NCBI GenBank assembly: GCA_964398945.1
Contig: CAYNOT010000001.1
Location: 186,001-250,000, forward strand
Direction of reading: 5' to 3'
Length of the DNA: 64,000 nucleotides
Origin: JBGTGG01 sp964398945
Lineage (GTDB): Bacteria; Bacteroidota; Bacteroidia; Cytophagales; Cyclobacteriaceae
The position numbers and the translations under genes are program-made. How positions within the stretch are numbered: position 1 is the stretch's first letter; every line of letters begins with the position of its first letter. The notes below the pieces were generated by a model, which ran no database searches, was not told where the DNA came from, and saw only the letters and a program-made list of their open reading frames with translations. Positions 48,785 to 56,479 of this stretch are shown here, one piece after another.

Positions 48785-49780
48785 TCAGGAAATGTTCACC
48801 ACCAGTTTGCCAATCCGGCTTTTATCAGTGATGCCATCAAAGCAACCAATCACATCCGCAAAGGCATTGACTGAATCTACGATTGGTTCTATTTTCTTGC
48901 TGGAAACGAAATTCAACATTTCATTAAACTCTGTGTCATTTCCCATGGTGGAACCTTGCAGGGTCAATTGGTTCCAAAACATCCGGTACAAATCAATATT
49001 GGAAGGCAAACCGTTGGTTGCCCCATAGAAAACAATCCTTCCGGCTGGTCGCATAATTTTAATATAGGCATTCAATTGATCACCACCAGCACTATCCACC
49101 ACCAAATCAAAACCGCCTTTTGTTTTCCAAATATCTTTATAGGTACTTTCTTTCTTATAATTATATCCTCCCTTCGCGCCAAGCGAAAGGGCTTTGTTCA
49201 CTTTCTCGTCACTGCCGGTGGAAACATACACATGGGCATCGGTGGCAATTGCAAAAAGAAAAGCCAGTTGTGCCACCCCACCACCAAAACCTGAAATCAA
49301 AACATTTTGGCGTTCTTTAAGATGGCCTTTCCGAAACAAAGCCCGATAGGATGTCAATCCCCCCATCGGCAAGCATGCAGCTTGTGCAAAATTTAAATGA
49401 GAAGGTTTGTGGTGCAAGCGGTCAACATTTACAGCAAGGTATTCGCACAATGTTCCATTGGAGGGCATCCCCAATACATGATACTTTCTGGATTGTACTT
49501 CAGGATCGTCCCCCCACTCTATATTTGGGTTGATAACCACTTCTTGCCCTATCCAGGGCTCATTGATTTCATCGGCAACTTTTTCAACAATGCCACTACC
49601 ATCGGAACCCAACACAGCCCCTATTTTAATATCCGGATACTTACCTTCACGTATCCATTGATCCCGCCTGTTCAGGGCTGCGCATTTTATTTTTACCAAT
49701 GCCTGGTTAGGGCCAAGTTTTGGAATTGGAATATCCTGTATTTCAACTTTTCCGGGGGCAGTAAGTACAAGCGCTTGCAT
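48785..49780 (-). CDS. MDR-family (zinc-type alcohol dehydrogenase / quinone oxidoreductase-like) oxidoreductase
   Basis: 331 aa from ATG 49780 (MQALVLTAPGKVEIQDIPIP). GroES-like N-terminal domain (KIKCAALNRRDQWIREGKYP, AVLGSDGSGIV) and Rossmann NAD(P)-binding domain (NVLISGFGGGVAQLAFLFA, VYVSTGSDEKVNKALSLGAKGGYNYK). The usual zinc-ligand Cys/His cluster is not obvious (residue after the first strand is Ala-Leu-Asn), pointing to a zinc-free quinone-reductase-like member that uses NADPH. Substrate unknown. Confidence 0.88.
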   Translation of the reverse strand: MQALVLTAPGKVEIQDIPIPKLGPNQALVKIKCAALNRRDQWIREGKYPDIKIGAVLGSDGSGIVEKVADEINEPWIGQEVVINPNIEWGDDPEVQSRKYHVLGMPSNGTLCEYLAVNVDRLHHKPSHLNFAQAACLPMGGLTSYRALFRKGHLKERQNVLISGFGGGVAQLAFLFAIATDAHVYVSTGSDEKVNKALSLGAKGGYNYKKESTYKDIWKTKGGFDLVVDSAGGDQLNAYIKIMRPAGRIVFYGATNGLPSNIDLYRMFWNQLTLQGSTMGNDTEFNEMLNFVSSKKIEPIVDSVNAFADVIGCFDGITDKSRIGKLVVNIS

Positions 49781-49860
49781 AATGTAACCAAAATACAAAA
49801 TGATTCTTAACGAAGCTAGTATAGAGGGTTATTGAGTCCATAGTCTTGAGATACTGGATA

Positions 49861-49966
49861 CTAGTCACTGGATACTGGATACTGGATACTAGTCACTGGA
49901 TACTGGATACTGGATACTAGTCACTGGATTCTAGTGTCCAGAATCCAGAATCTAGAGTATCCAGTA
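49861..49966. repeat. 28-bp tandem repeat (about 2.6 copies) plus inverted TGGAT/ATCCA arms, just after dnaB
   Basis: Unit starts CTAGTCACTGGATACTGG at 49861, 49889 and (partial) 49917; each unit contains several ACTGGATA sub-repeats. At 49938-49966 the motif appears inverted (CCAGAATCCAG, TATCCAGTATC), so the segment can fold into a hairpin directly after the dnaB stop codon. It may work as a bidirectional structure between dnaB and the MDR gene. No spacers, so not CRISPR. Confidence 0.85.
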
Positions 49967-49967
49967 T

Positions 49968-51494
49968 CTAGAACGGGGTTTCATCATCCTCCATGCCCGG
50001 ATCGAGTGATGCAGGCGGTGGTGTGCCCGGTGTGTTCATCCGGCTACCGAGTTTTATCATTCCTGAAAACGGGTTTTCACTCGCCATCGGTTCATCAAAG
50101 TCGGCAAACTTGGTGTACTTACCAATGAATTTAAGTTTGGCAGTACCGGTGGAACCATTTCTATGCTTGGCGATGATTACCTCTCCCATTCCCTGGGTGG
50201 GCAAGCCTTCTTCATCTACAGTAATCTTATAATATTCAGGACGGTACAAGAACATTACAATATCGGCATCTTGTTCAATGGAACCCGATTCCCGTAAGTC
50301 AGATAATTGCGGTCGCTTGTCACCACCTCTGGTTTCCACACCGCGACTCAATTGTGACAATGCCAGCACGGGTACTTCCAATTCTTTTGCAATTCCTTTC
50401 AATGCGCGCGAAATGGATGCAATTTCTTGTTCACGATTTCCTCCTGCATCACCCCGCATCAATTGGAGGTAATCGATAATGATCAATTGAATATTGTGCT
50501 CAGCTTTTAACCTTCTGCATTTTGCGCGGAGCTCAAGGATGGAAAGTGCCGGTGTATCATCGATAAAGATTGGTGCACTGGCGAGTTTATTGGTCTTGTG
50601 CACCAATTGTTGCCATTCAAAGTCGGCAAGGTTTCCTTTTCGGATTTTTTCACCTTCCAGTTCCGCTTCCGCGGAAATCATCCTGTTTACCAATTGAACG
50701 GAAGCCATCTCCAATGAAAAAATTGCCACTGGTGTTTTAAAGTCGATGGCTGCATTTCGCATAGCGGAAACCACAAACGCAGTCTTACCCATACCGGGCC
50801 GGGCTGCAATAATGACCAAATCTGATTTTTGCCAACCGGATGTCATCCGATCAAGTGAAGAGAAGCCTGTTGGCACGCCTGTTAAACCATCTTTGTGATC
50901 CTTTAACGCTTGCAATTCCTGGATCGCCCGCGTCATGAGGTTGCGCATGTTGTCATAGTTTTTGCGCAAGCTCGAATCGGATATTTCAAAAATGGATTGC
51001 TCCGTTTTATCTAAGAGTTCGAACACATCGGTTGTGTCTTCGTATGCATCGTGATGGATCTTAGAGGCAATGTGGATCAAATCGCGCTTGATGGCCATCT
51101 CAATGATAACCCGTGCATGATACTCAATATTGGCCCCGGAACTCACTTTTGATGTCAGTTCGGCAATTTTGTATGCCCCGTCAACGATTTCCAATTTACC
51201 AAGCTTACGAAGTTGCGCCACCACGGTGCGCATATCCACCGGCTCAGAAGCCTTGAATAATTCAATAATGGCTTCGTAGATGGTTTGATGTTGCTCTGAA
51301 TAGAAATGTTCAGGCTTTAAAAATTCAACAACCGCGTTGAGTGCATTCTTTTCCAGCATCAATGCCCCCAGCACTGCTTCTTCCAGATCAAGCGCCTGAG
51401 GAGGTAACTTGCCCAAGCCATCCGCTATGTCTCTCGCTACTAACTTGTTGGACTTGCTACTTAACCTCAATGACGTTGACCTCTCTTTCTCCAT
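49968..51494 (-). CDS. dnaB: Replicative DNA helicase
   Basis: 508 aa. N-terminal DnaB domain (LPPQALDLEEAVLGALMLEKNALNAV), linker, then RecA-like helicase domain with Walker A AARPGMGKTAF (about residue 227-237), Walker B region LIIIDYLQLMRGD, and the signature SQLSRGVETRGGDKRPQLSDLRESGSIEQDADI. The acidic C-terminus (MEDDETPF) could bind partners. Hexameric fork helicase loaded by DnaC-like or DciA-type factors. A TAnnTTTG element (51533-51540) and DnaA-box-like sites lie upstream. Confidence 0.97.
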   Translation of the reverse strand: MEKERSTSLRLSSKSNKLVARDIADGLGKLPPQALDLEEAVLGALMLEKNALNAVVEFLKPEHFYSEQHQTIYEAIIELFKASEPVDMRTVVAQLRKLGKLEIVDGAYKIAELTSKVSSGANIEYHARVIIEMAIKRDLIHIASKIHHDAYEDTTDVFELLDKTEQSIFEISDSSLRKNYDNMRNLMTRAIQELQALKDHKDGLTGVPTGFSSLDRMTSGWQKSDLVIIAARPGMGKTAFVVSAMRNAAIDFKTPVAIFSLEMASVQLVNRMISAEAELEGEKIRKGNLADFEWQQLVHKTNKLASAPIFIDDTPALSILELRAKCRRLKAEHNIQLIIIDYLQLMRGDAGGNREQEIASISRALKGIAKELEVPVLALSQLSRGVETRGGDKRPQLSDLRESGSIEQDADIVMFLYRPEYYKITVDEEGLPTQGMGEVIIAKHRNGSTGTAKLKFIGKYTKFADFDEPMASENPFSGMIKLGSRMNTPGTPPPASLDPGMEDDETPF

Positions 51495-51532
51495 ACAGTG
51501 GTTGTTGGACGCGTTTCTTTTTTGTTGGGCGA

Positions 51533-51540
51533 CAAACCTA
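51533..51540 (-). promoter_or_regulatory. Candidate -7 promoter element (TAGGTTTG) of dnaB
   Basis: Matches TAnnTTTG on the minus strand, 39 bp before the dnaB start. The DnaA-box-like cluster lies 30-77 bp further upstream, so DnaA could repress or activate from there. Confidence 0.5.
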
Positions 51541-51569
51541 TAAAAACGAATACACGTTACGGTGATGCA

Positions 51570-51663
51570 CTATCCACAACTTATTCACAATTAGTAAACA
51601 GGGAACTTTGTGAATAAAGTTTAAAAAATAATGATAATATTAAGGGGCAAAAAAAATTTATCG
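51570..51663. promoter_or_regulatory. DnaA-box-like cluster with AT-rich flank (candidate oriC or DnaA-controlled region)
   Basis: Three 9-mers resemble the DnaA box TTATnCACA: CTATCCACA at 51570-51578 (one mismatch), TTATTCACA at 51581-51589, and its inverse TGTGAATAA at 51609-51617. The last two form a perfect 10-bp inverted repeat (TTATTCACAA / TTGTGAATAA). Immediately to the right is a 45-bp AT-rich tract (51618-51662), like a DNA-unwinding element. The gap separates dnaB and mpl, where gene orientation flips. Sites are seen; function as origin is inference. Confidence 0.45.
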
Positions 51664-51749
51664 ACTTGTTACAAAGGTAGCCATTTCGCGTGCAATAAAA
51701 TTTGTTTGTCGGTTTTTAAATCCAGCACAAATTAAAATATACAATTTTC

Positions 51750-51757
51750 TATTTTTG
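51750..51757 (+). promoter_or_regulatory. Candidate -7 promoter element (TATTTTTG) of mpl
   Basis: Matches TAnnTTTG 17 bp before the mpl start, giving a very short leader. No clear -33 element. Confidence 0.45.
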
Positions 51758-51773
51758 GGCCTAACTTTTTCCA

Positions 51774-53138
51774 ATGCCAGCATCAGATAAAATCCATTTC
51801 ATTGCAATCGGTGGTTCGGTTATGCACAACCTGGCGATCGCCCTTCATCAGGCAGGTCATCAGGTTACCGGATCGGACGATGAAATTTTTGAACCTTCCC
51901 GGTCACGCTTAGCAGAAAACAAACTCCTTCCTGCACAGCAAGGATGGTTTCCGGAAAAAATCGATAATACCCTGGATTATGTTGTCATTGGCATGCACGC
52001 CAGAAAGGATAACCCTGAATTGCTCAAAGCGCAGGAACTCAACTTAAAAATATATTCCTTCCCGGAATTGATATACGAATTTTCGAAAGACAAACAACGT
52101 ATTGTTATTGCCGGAAGCCATGGAAAAACCACGACTACTGCCATTATCATCCATGTGTTGAATTATTTCAACCGGAAGTTTGATTATGCAGTAGGCTCGC
52201 AAATAAACGGGATTGAAAACTCCGTGAAACTTTCGGATGCGCCTGTCATCATCATTGAAGGTGATGAATACCTGGCTTCACCGATTGATCCCATCCCAAA
52301 ATTTTTACGGTACAAACATCATATCGCGTTGATTACAGGGGTTGCCTGGGACCATGCCAACGTTTTTCCCAGTGAAGAAGAGTATGTAAAACAATTTGAC
52401 CTATTGGGCGATGAAACCCCAAAAGGTGGCATGCTGATCTATTACGAATCTGATCCGATGGTGTTGATGATCGGCAAAAAAGAACGCAACGATGTTCAGA
52501 GTATTCCCTACCGTAGTCATTCGCATGGACAGCAAAACGGTGAAGTCTTTTTAAAAGATGGGGACCGGAAAATCCCGGTCAAAATTTTTGGCAGCCACAA
52601 TTTCCAAAATATAAACGGAGCGAAGGAGGTACTAAAAAAGATTGGCATTTCAACCCATCAATTTTACGAAGCAATCGGAAGCTTTTCGGGAACAAAAGGC
52701 CGCCTTGAATTGATTGCAGAAAATGCATCCAGTGCGTTTTACAAAGATTTTGCACATGCGCCTTCCAAAGTAAAAGCAACCATAAAAGCAATGAAGGAAT
52801 TGCATCCAAACAGAAAGCTGACCGCGTGCATGGAATTGCATACCTACAGTAGCTTAAACCAAAATTATCTTCCGCAGTATAAAGGAACCACAACCGCTGC
52901 TGACGAAGTGCTGGTCTATTACAATCCCAAAATAGTAGCCGCTAAAAAGCTTGAACCGCTTTCTAAAGAATTATTGGAAAAAACGTTTGGGCCAACGATT
53001 AAAATATTTACAGAGGCAGAAAAATTAGAAGATGTTCTACTGCAAAAGGACTGGAAAAACAATGATTTGGTAATGATGACTTCAGGCAATTTTGGCGGTA
53101 TCGATTATCAAAAAATAGCACAGAAAATAAAAGCATAG
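51774..53138 (+). CDS. mpl: Mur-ligase-family Mpl (UDP-MurNAc : tripeptide ligase, murein recycling)
   Basis: 454 aa Mur ligase. Rossmann start IHFIAIGGSVMHNLAIALHQAGHQVTGSDDEI, P-loop IAGSHGKTTTTAI (GSHGKTTTT, 114-122), carboxylate region IIIEGDEYLASP, and HHIALITGVAWDHANVFPS; the C-terminal domain has SFSGTKGRLE and DFAHAPSKVKAT. The HxAHAPxK and GDEY motifs separate Mpl from MurC. It re-attaches recycled L-Ala-gamma-D-Glu-mDAP to UDP-MurNAc in the cytoplasm. First plus-strand gene after the dnaB gap. Confidence 0.9.
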   Translation: MPASDKIHFIAIGGSVMHNLAIALHQAGHQVTGSDDEIFEPSRSRLAENKLLPAQQGWFPEKIDNTLDYVVIGMHARKDNPELLKAQELNLKIYSFPELIYEFSKDKQRIVIAGSHGKTTTTAIIIHVLNYFNRKFDYAVGSQINGIENSVKLSDAPVIIIEGDEYLASPIDPIPKFLRYKHHIALITGVAWDHANVFPSEEEYVKQFDLLGDETPKGGMLIYYESDPMVLMIGKKERNDVQSIPYRSHSHGQQNGEVFLKDGDRKIPVKIFGSHNFQNINGAKEVLKKIGISTHQFYEAIGSFSGTKGRLELIAENASSAFYKDFAHAPSKVKATIKAMKELHPNRKLTACMELHTYSSLNQNYLPQYKGTTTAADEVLVYYNPKIVAAKKLEPLSKELLEKTFGPTIKIFTEAEKLEDVLLQKDWKNNDLVMMTSGNFGGIDYQKIAQKIKA

Positions 53139-53210
53139 TAATTCCCTTATCACTGGAATGGCTATTAAAGTTCAAGCCCTTCCATGTGAATTAACCACAC
53201 GTATAAACGC

Positions 53211-54014
53211 ATGACACTAAACCTAAAGAACCCATTGTGTTTCTTCGATCTCGAGGCAACCGGAATCAGTATTGCCAACGATCGGATTGTTGAAATCGCA
53301 ATGATCAAGCTCATGCCGAACGGGGAAACACTTCGCAAAGTCCATAAAGTAAACCCTACTATCCCGATCCCACCCGAATCAACCGCTATCCATGGTATCT
53401 CAGATGAAGATGTTAAGGATAAACCTACCTTTAAAGAAATAGCAAAAGAGTGTGCTAAATTTTTGGAAGGTGCTGACTTGTCTGGCTTTAACATTTTAAA
53501 ATTTGATGTGCCCATGCTGGTGGAAGAATTTCTGCGCGCAGATGTAGAGTTTGATTACCGAAGGAAAAAGATTATTGATGCACAACGTATTTTTCATTTC
53601 ATGGAAAAGCGTACGCTCGCAGCTGCCTATAAATTTTATGTCAATAAAGAAATAGAAAATGCACACTCAGCCGAAGCCGATACGGAAGCCACCATCGAAG
53701 TATTGAAAGCACAAGTTGAAAAATACAACGGCCAGGATGTAACCGATGGCCTGGGTAAAAAAGTTGGTGTTATACTAAACGACATGGAGAGCCTTAACCA
53801 ACTTTCATCATCACAACAAGTTGATCTGGCCGGCAGAATGGTGTACAACCATAAAGGTGTTGAAGTTTTCAACTTCGGGAAACATAGAAATAAGTCTGTT
53901 ACCGAAATTTTACAGCAGGAACCCTCCTATTATGACTGGATTATGAAGGGTGATTTCCCGTTGGATACCAAAAGAAGGCTCACTGAAATCAAGCTAAAAA
54001 GCTTTAAAATGTAG
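53211..54014 (+). CDS. DnaQ-like 3'-5' exonuclease with ExoX-like C-terminal domain
   Basis: 267 aa. DEDDh catalytic residues: Asp13 and Glu15 in FFDLEATG, an Asp in LSGFNILKFDVPML, and the His/Asp of NAHSAEADTEATIEV. The C-terminal 55 residues (VFNFGKHRNKSVTEILQQEP, YYDWIMKGDFPL) match the small DNA-binding end domain found in exodeoxyribonuclease X-like proteins. Probably a DNA repair or proofreading exonuclease. It follows mpl by 72 bp. Confidence 0.88.
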   Translation: MTLNLKNPLCFFDLEATGISIANDRIVEIAMIKLMPNGETLRKVHKVNPTIPIPPESTAIHGISDEDVKDKPTFKEIAKECAKFLEGADLSGFNILKFDVPMLVEEFLRADVEFDYRRKKIIDAQRIFHFMEKRTLAAAYKFYVNKEIENAHSAEADTEATIEVLKAQVEKYNGQDVTDGLGKKVGVILNDMESLNQLSSSQQVDLAGRMVYNHKGVEVFNFGKHRNKSVTEILQQEPSYYDWIMKGDFPLDTKRRLTEIKLKSFKM

Positions 54015-54062
54015 GTTTCAGCCACATTTTTAAAAGGAATTTAAATTAATTTAAATATTAGT

Positions 54063-54077
54063 CTACTAATTTTATAG
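54063..54077 (+). promoter_or_regulatory. Imperfect palindrome upstream of cysH (operator candidate)
   Basis: CTACTAATTTTATAG pairs at 10 of 14 positions with its own complement (CTAnnAA-n-TTnnTAG). It lies 18 bp upstream of the -7 element and so would overlap the -33 region, a good place for a repressor. Rrf2-type regulators of sulfur genes use dyads of this kind; that link is inference. Confidence 0.35.
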
Positions 54078-54094
54078 AGTTTATAGTATTTATA

Positions 54095-54102
54095 TATATT
54101 TG
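54095..54102 (+). promoter_or_regulatory. Candidate -7 promoter element (TATATTTG) of cysH
   Basis: Matches TAnnTTTG exactly, 17 bp before the cysH start codon at 54119. Confidence 0.5.
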
Positions 54103-54118
54103 CGAAACACTTGGCTTT

Positions 54119-54847
54119 ATGACCAACCCATTCAATACCGTAAAAGAAGCACTTTCGACCCTCTCTGCTGCAGATGGCCTTCGCTGGATCGCGGAAAAAT
54201 TTCCTGGTACAGTGAAGCTCTCTACTGCGCTTGGAAAAGAAGCACAAGTATTGACCCACATCATTGCTACTGAAAAAATACCTGTTTCTATTTTTACTGT
54301 TGACACCGGTCGTCTTTTTCAAGAGACCTATGAACTGCATTCCCTCACACAAAAAAAATATGGGATCAACATCAAAGTATTTTTTCCGGACGCAGAAGAT
54401 GTGCAGCAAATGGTAAATGAAAAAGGATTGAACTGCTTTTACGATTCTACAGAAGATAGAAAAAATTGCTGCAATATCCGTAAAGTACTTCCCTTCCAAA
54501 AAGGATTGGAAGGTGCGAAAGTTTGGATCACCGGCTTGCGTGCTGAACATTCAGCCTATCGAAAAGATTTGCCCATTGTAGAATGGGATGAAAACTATCA
54601 GGTAATCAAATACAATCCCCTACTCCACTGGACAGCTGAAGAGTTGGAACAGTTTATTGTGCAAAACAATGTGCCCGTCAATACCCTTCACAAAAAAGGA
54701 TTTCCAAGTATTGGCTGTGCGCCTTGTACGCAGGCTGTACAACCGGGTGAAGACGAACGGAGTGGTCGCTGGTGGTGGGAAACCTCCAACAAAGAATGTG
54801 GATTGCACCAGCGTCAGGCAGAACCTAAGTTGGTAAAAGTATCTTAG
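54119..54847 (+). CDS. cysH: Adenylylsulfate / phosphoadenylylsulfate reductase (4Fe-4S type)
   Basis: 242 aa. It reduces APS or PAPS to sulfite with thioredoxin. The catalytic ECGLH is at the C-terminus (Cys227), and the iron-sulfur cysteine pairs C117-C118 (DRKNCCNIRK) and C200-C203 (IGCAPC) are both present, which marks the APS-reductase type. The PP-loop-like region VKLSTALGKEAQVL and FTVDTGRLFQET bind the nucleotide. No cysD, cysN or cysI is next to it, so it is a lone sulfate-assimilation gene here, under a strong-looking promoter with a palindrome. Confidence 0.94.
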   Translation: MTNPFNTVKEALSTLSAADGLRWIAEKFPGTVKLSTALGKEAQVLTHIIATEKIPVSIFTVDTGRLFQETYELHSLTQKKYGINIKVFFPDAEDVQQMVNEKGLNCFYDSTEDRKNCCNIRKVLPFQKGLEGAKVWITGLRAEHSAYRKDLPIVEWDENYQVIKYNPLLHWTAEELEQFIVQNNVPVNTLHKKGFPSIGCAPCTQAVQPGEDERSGRWWWETSNKECGLHQRQAEPKLVKVS

Positions 54848-54985
54848 GAAGAGATGTTAGTTGTTGGTTGCATTACAGCAAACTCCTACTAAATATCCCC
54901 AGATTAGTTCCTCTTTATCTTTTTTGAATAATATTGTTAATTCATTTCAACAAGGTTAAGAGGCTACCAACTAACAACTGAAATC

Positions 54986-55786
54986 CTAATTCTTCTCATA
55001 ATATTTCATCGCTTCCGGGATATCGCGATTCAAATCTTTAATCCGGCTAGCGTTGGAAGGGTGCGTGCTCAACCACTCCGGTGGGGCACCTCCGCCAGAC
55101 AAAGCATCCATACGTTCCCAAAACTTCGGTGCTTCATTGGGATCATATCCGGCCATCGCCATAAAGATCAATCCAATCTTATCGGCTTCTGATTCATGTT
55201 GCCTGGAGAATTTCAACATCCCCACTTGGGTACCCATACCAACGGCCTGTTCAAATAATTGTGTGGTCAGGGTGGGGTTTTGGCTTAATGCCGCAGAAAG
55301 GGAAGATAGTCCAAGTTGTGCAACCATTCCCTGGCTCATACGCTCGCGCCCGTGGTTGGCGATTGCGTGTGCTACCTCGTGGCCCATTACTACTGCAACT
55401 CCCGCCTCATCTTTACAAATCGGCATGATGCCTGTATAGAACGCTACTTTACCCCCCGGCATGCACCATGCATTTACTGTATTCGGTTCGTCCAATAAGT
55501 TAAACTCCCATTGAAATCCATTTAGTTCGCTGCTTAATCCTTTGCCTGCCATGTATTCTTCTACTGCCTTTTGAATACGTACCCCCACATTTTTTATCAA
55601 AGCAGTTTGAGCCTGATCGGTTGACAATTTCCCCTCTTTCAATACTTGCGCATACTGTTGATTTGCCATCGGGATAATCTCTTCGTTCGAAACCAGGCTC
55701 ATTTGTTTTCTACCCGTCAGCGGAACAGTGGCGCATCCATGGATAAACACAATGGAAATTAAAAGGAAAGCGATTTTTTTAATCAT
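54986..55786 (-). CDS. M48-family metalloprotease lipoprotein
   Basis: 266 aa. Lipoprotein signal MIKKIAFLLISIVFIHGCAT (lipobox IHGC). Zinc site HEVAHAIANHGRER (HExxH) plus the third ligand in SRQHESEADKIGL. LoiP/BepA-like proteases of this family clear misfolded outer-membrane proteins. Convergent with cysH. A candidate -7 element, TATTTTTG on the minus strand (55803-55810), is 17 bp before the start. Confidence 0.93.
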   Translation of the reverse strand: MIKKIAFLLISIVFIHGCATVPLTGRKQMSLVSNEEIIPMANQQYAQVLKEGKLSTDQAQTALIKNVGVRIQKAVEEYMAGKGLSSELNGFQWEFNLLDEPNTVNAWCMPGGKVAFYTGIMPICKDEAGVAVVMGHEVAHAIANHGRERMSQGMVAQLGLSSLSAALSQNPTLTTQLFEQAVGMGTQVGMLKFSRQHESEADKIGLIFMAMAGYDPNEAPKFWERMDALSGGGAPPEWLSTHPSNASRIKDLNRDIPEAMKYYEKN

Positions 55787-55802
55787 AAGTCAAAATTTTG
55801 TT

Positions 55803-55810
55803 CAAAAATA
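55803..55810 (-). promoter_or_regulatory. Candidate -7 promoter element (TATTTTTG) of the M48 protease gene
   Basis: Matches TAnnTTTG on the minus strand in the divergent gap with the FAH-family gene. Confidence 0.4.
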
Positions 55811-55832
55811 CAAATAGGGTTTGGATTGTTGG

Positions 55833-55840
55833 TAGCTTTG
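55833..55840 (+). promoter_or_regulatory. Candidate -7 promoter element (TAGCTTTG) of the FAH-family gene
   Basis: Matches TAnnTTTG, 25 bp before the start at 55865, within the same divergent gap. Confidence 0.45.
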
Positions 55841-55864
55841 TAAAATCAAAAATCAAACCATTCC

Positions 55865-56479
55865 ATGAGAATTTTTGCAATTGGTCGAAACTATGTTGAA
55901 CATATCCAGGAACTGAACAATGAACGTCCGGACGAACCCGTTATTTTTTCAAAACCTGACACGGCCCTCTTGCGCGACAACGCACCCTTTTATTACCCCG
56001 ATTTCACAAAAGATATCCACCATGAAGTGGAATTGGTGTTGCGGATTTGTAAAGAGGGAAAAAATATTGAGGAACAATTTGCACATCGGTATTATGATGC
56101 GATTGGCATAGGGATTGATTTCACTGCACGGGACCTGCAGCAAAAAGCAAAAGAAAAAGGATTGCCGTGGGATATTGCCAAAGGTTTTAACGGATCAGCC
56201 CCGATTAGCAACACCTTTATACCTGTTGCCGATTTTAGTGATGTGAAGAACATCAACTTTAGTTTACAAATTGACGGGCAACTGAAACAAAAAGGAAATA
56301 CAAGTTTAATGTTGTTTGACTTTAATTATATAATCTCATATCTATCGAAATTTTTTACGCTGCGTACCGGTGATTTAATTTTTACAGGCACCCCCAAAGG
56401 GGTAAGCGCTGTTTCCATCGGCAACACCTTGTCAGCCTTTATTGAAGATGAAAAATTATTGGAATTTGAAGTTAAATAG
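55865..56479 (+). CDS. Fumarylacetoacetate hydrolase family protein
   Basis: 204 aa, the size of YcgM-type short FAH proteins (acylpyruvase or oxaloacetate-decarboxylase-like). Metal-binding residues are Glu54 and Glu56 in HHEVELVL and Asp89 in GIGIDFTARD, followed by the conserved WDIAKGFNGSAPI and the end motif LRTGDLIFTGTPKGV. Cytoplasmic. The M23 peptidase gene begins before its stop, so the two are coupled. Exact substrate not determinable. Confidence 0.9.
   Translation: MRIFAIGRNYVEHIQELNNERPDEPVIFSKPDTALLRDNAPFYYPDFTKDIHHEVELVLRICKEGKNIEEQFAHRYYDAIGIGIDFTARDLQQKAKEKGLPWDIAKGFNGSAPISNTFIPVADFSDVKNINFSLQIDGQLKQKGNTSLMLFDFNYIISYLSKFFTLRTGDLIFTGTPKGVSAVSIGNTLSAFIEDEKLLEFEVK

Noticed and set aside
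49861..49975. CRISPR-like direct repeats after dnaB
   Set aside because: The 28-bp copies abut one another with no unique spacers, and no cas genes are near; the array also contains shorter sub-repeats and inverted arms.
54856..54975. Inverted GTTAGTTG / CAACTAAC between cysH and the M48 gene as an attachment site
   Set aside because: Only 8 bp arms, over 100 bp apart, in an AT-rich gap; no integrase or element is nearby.
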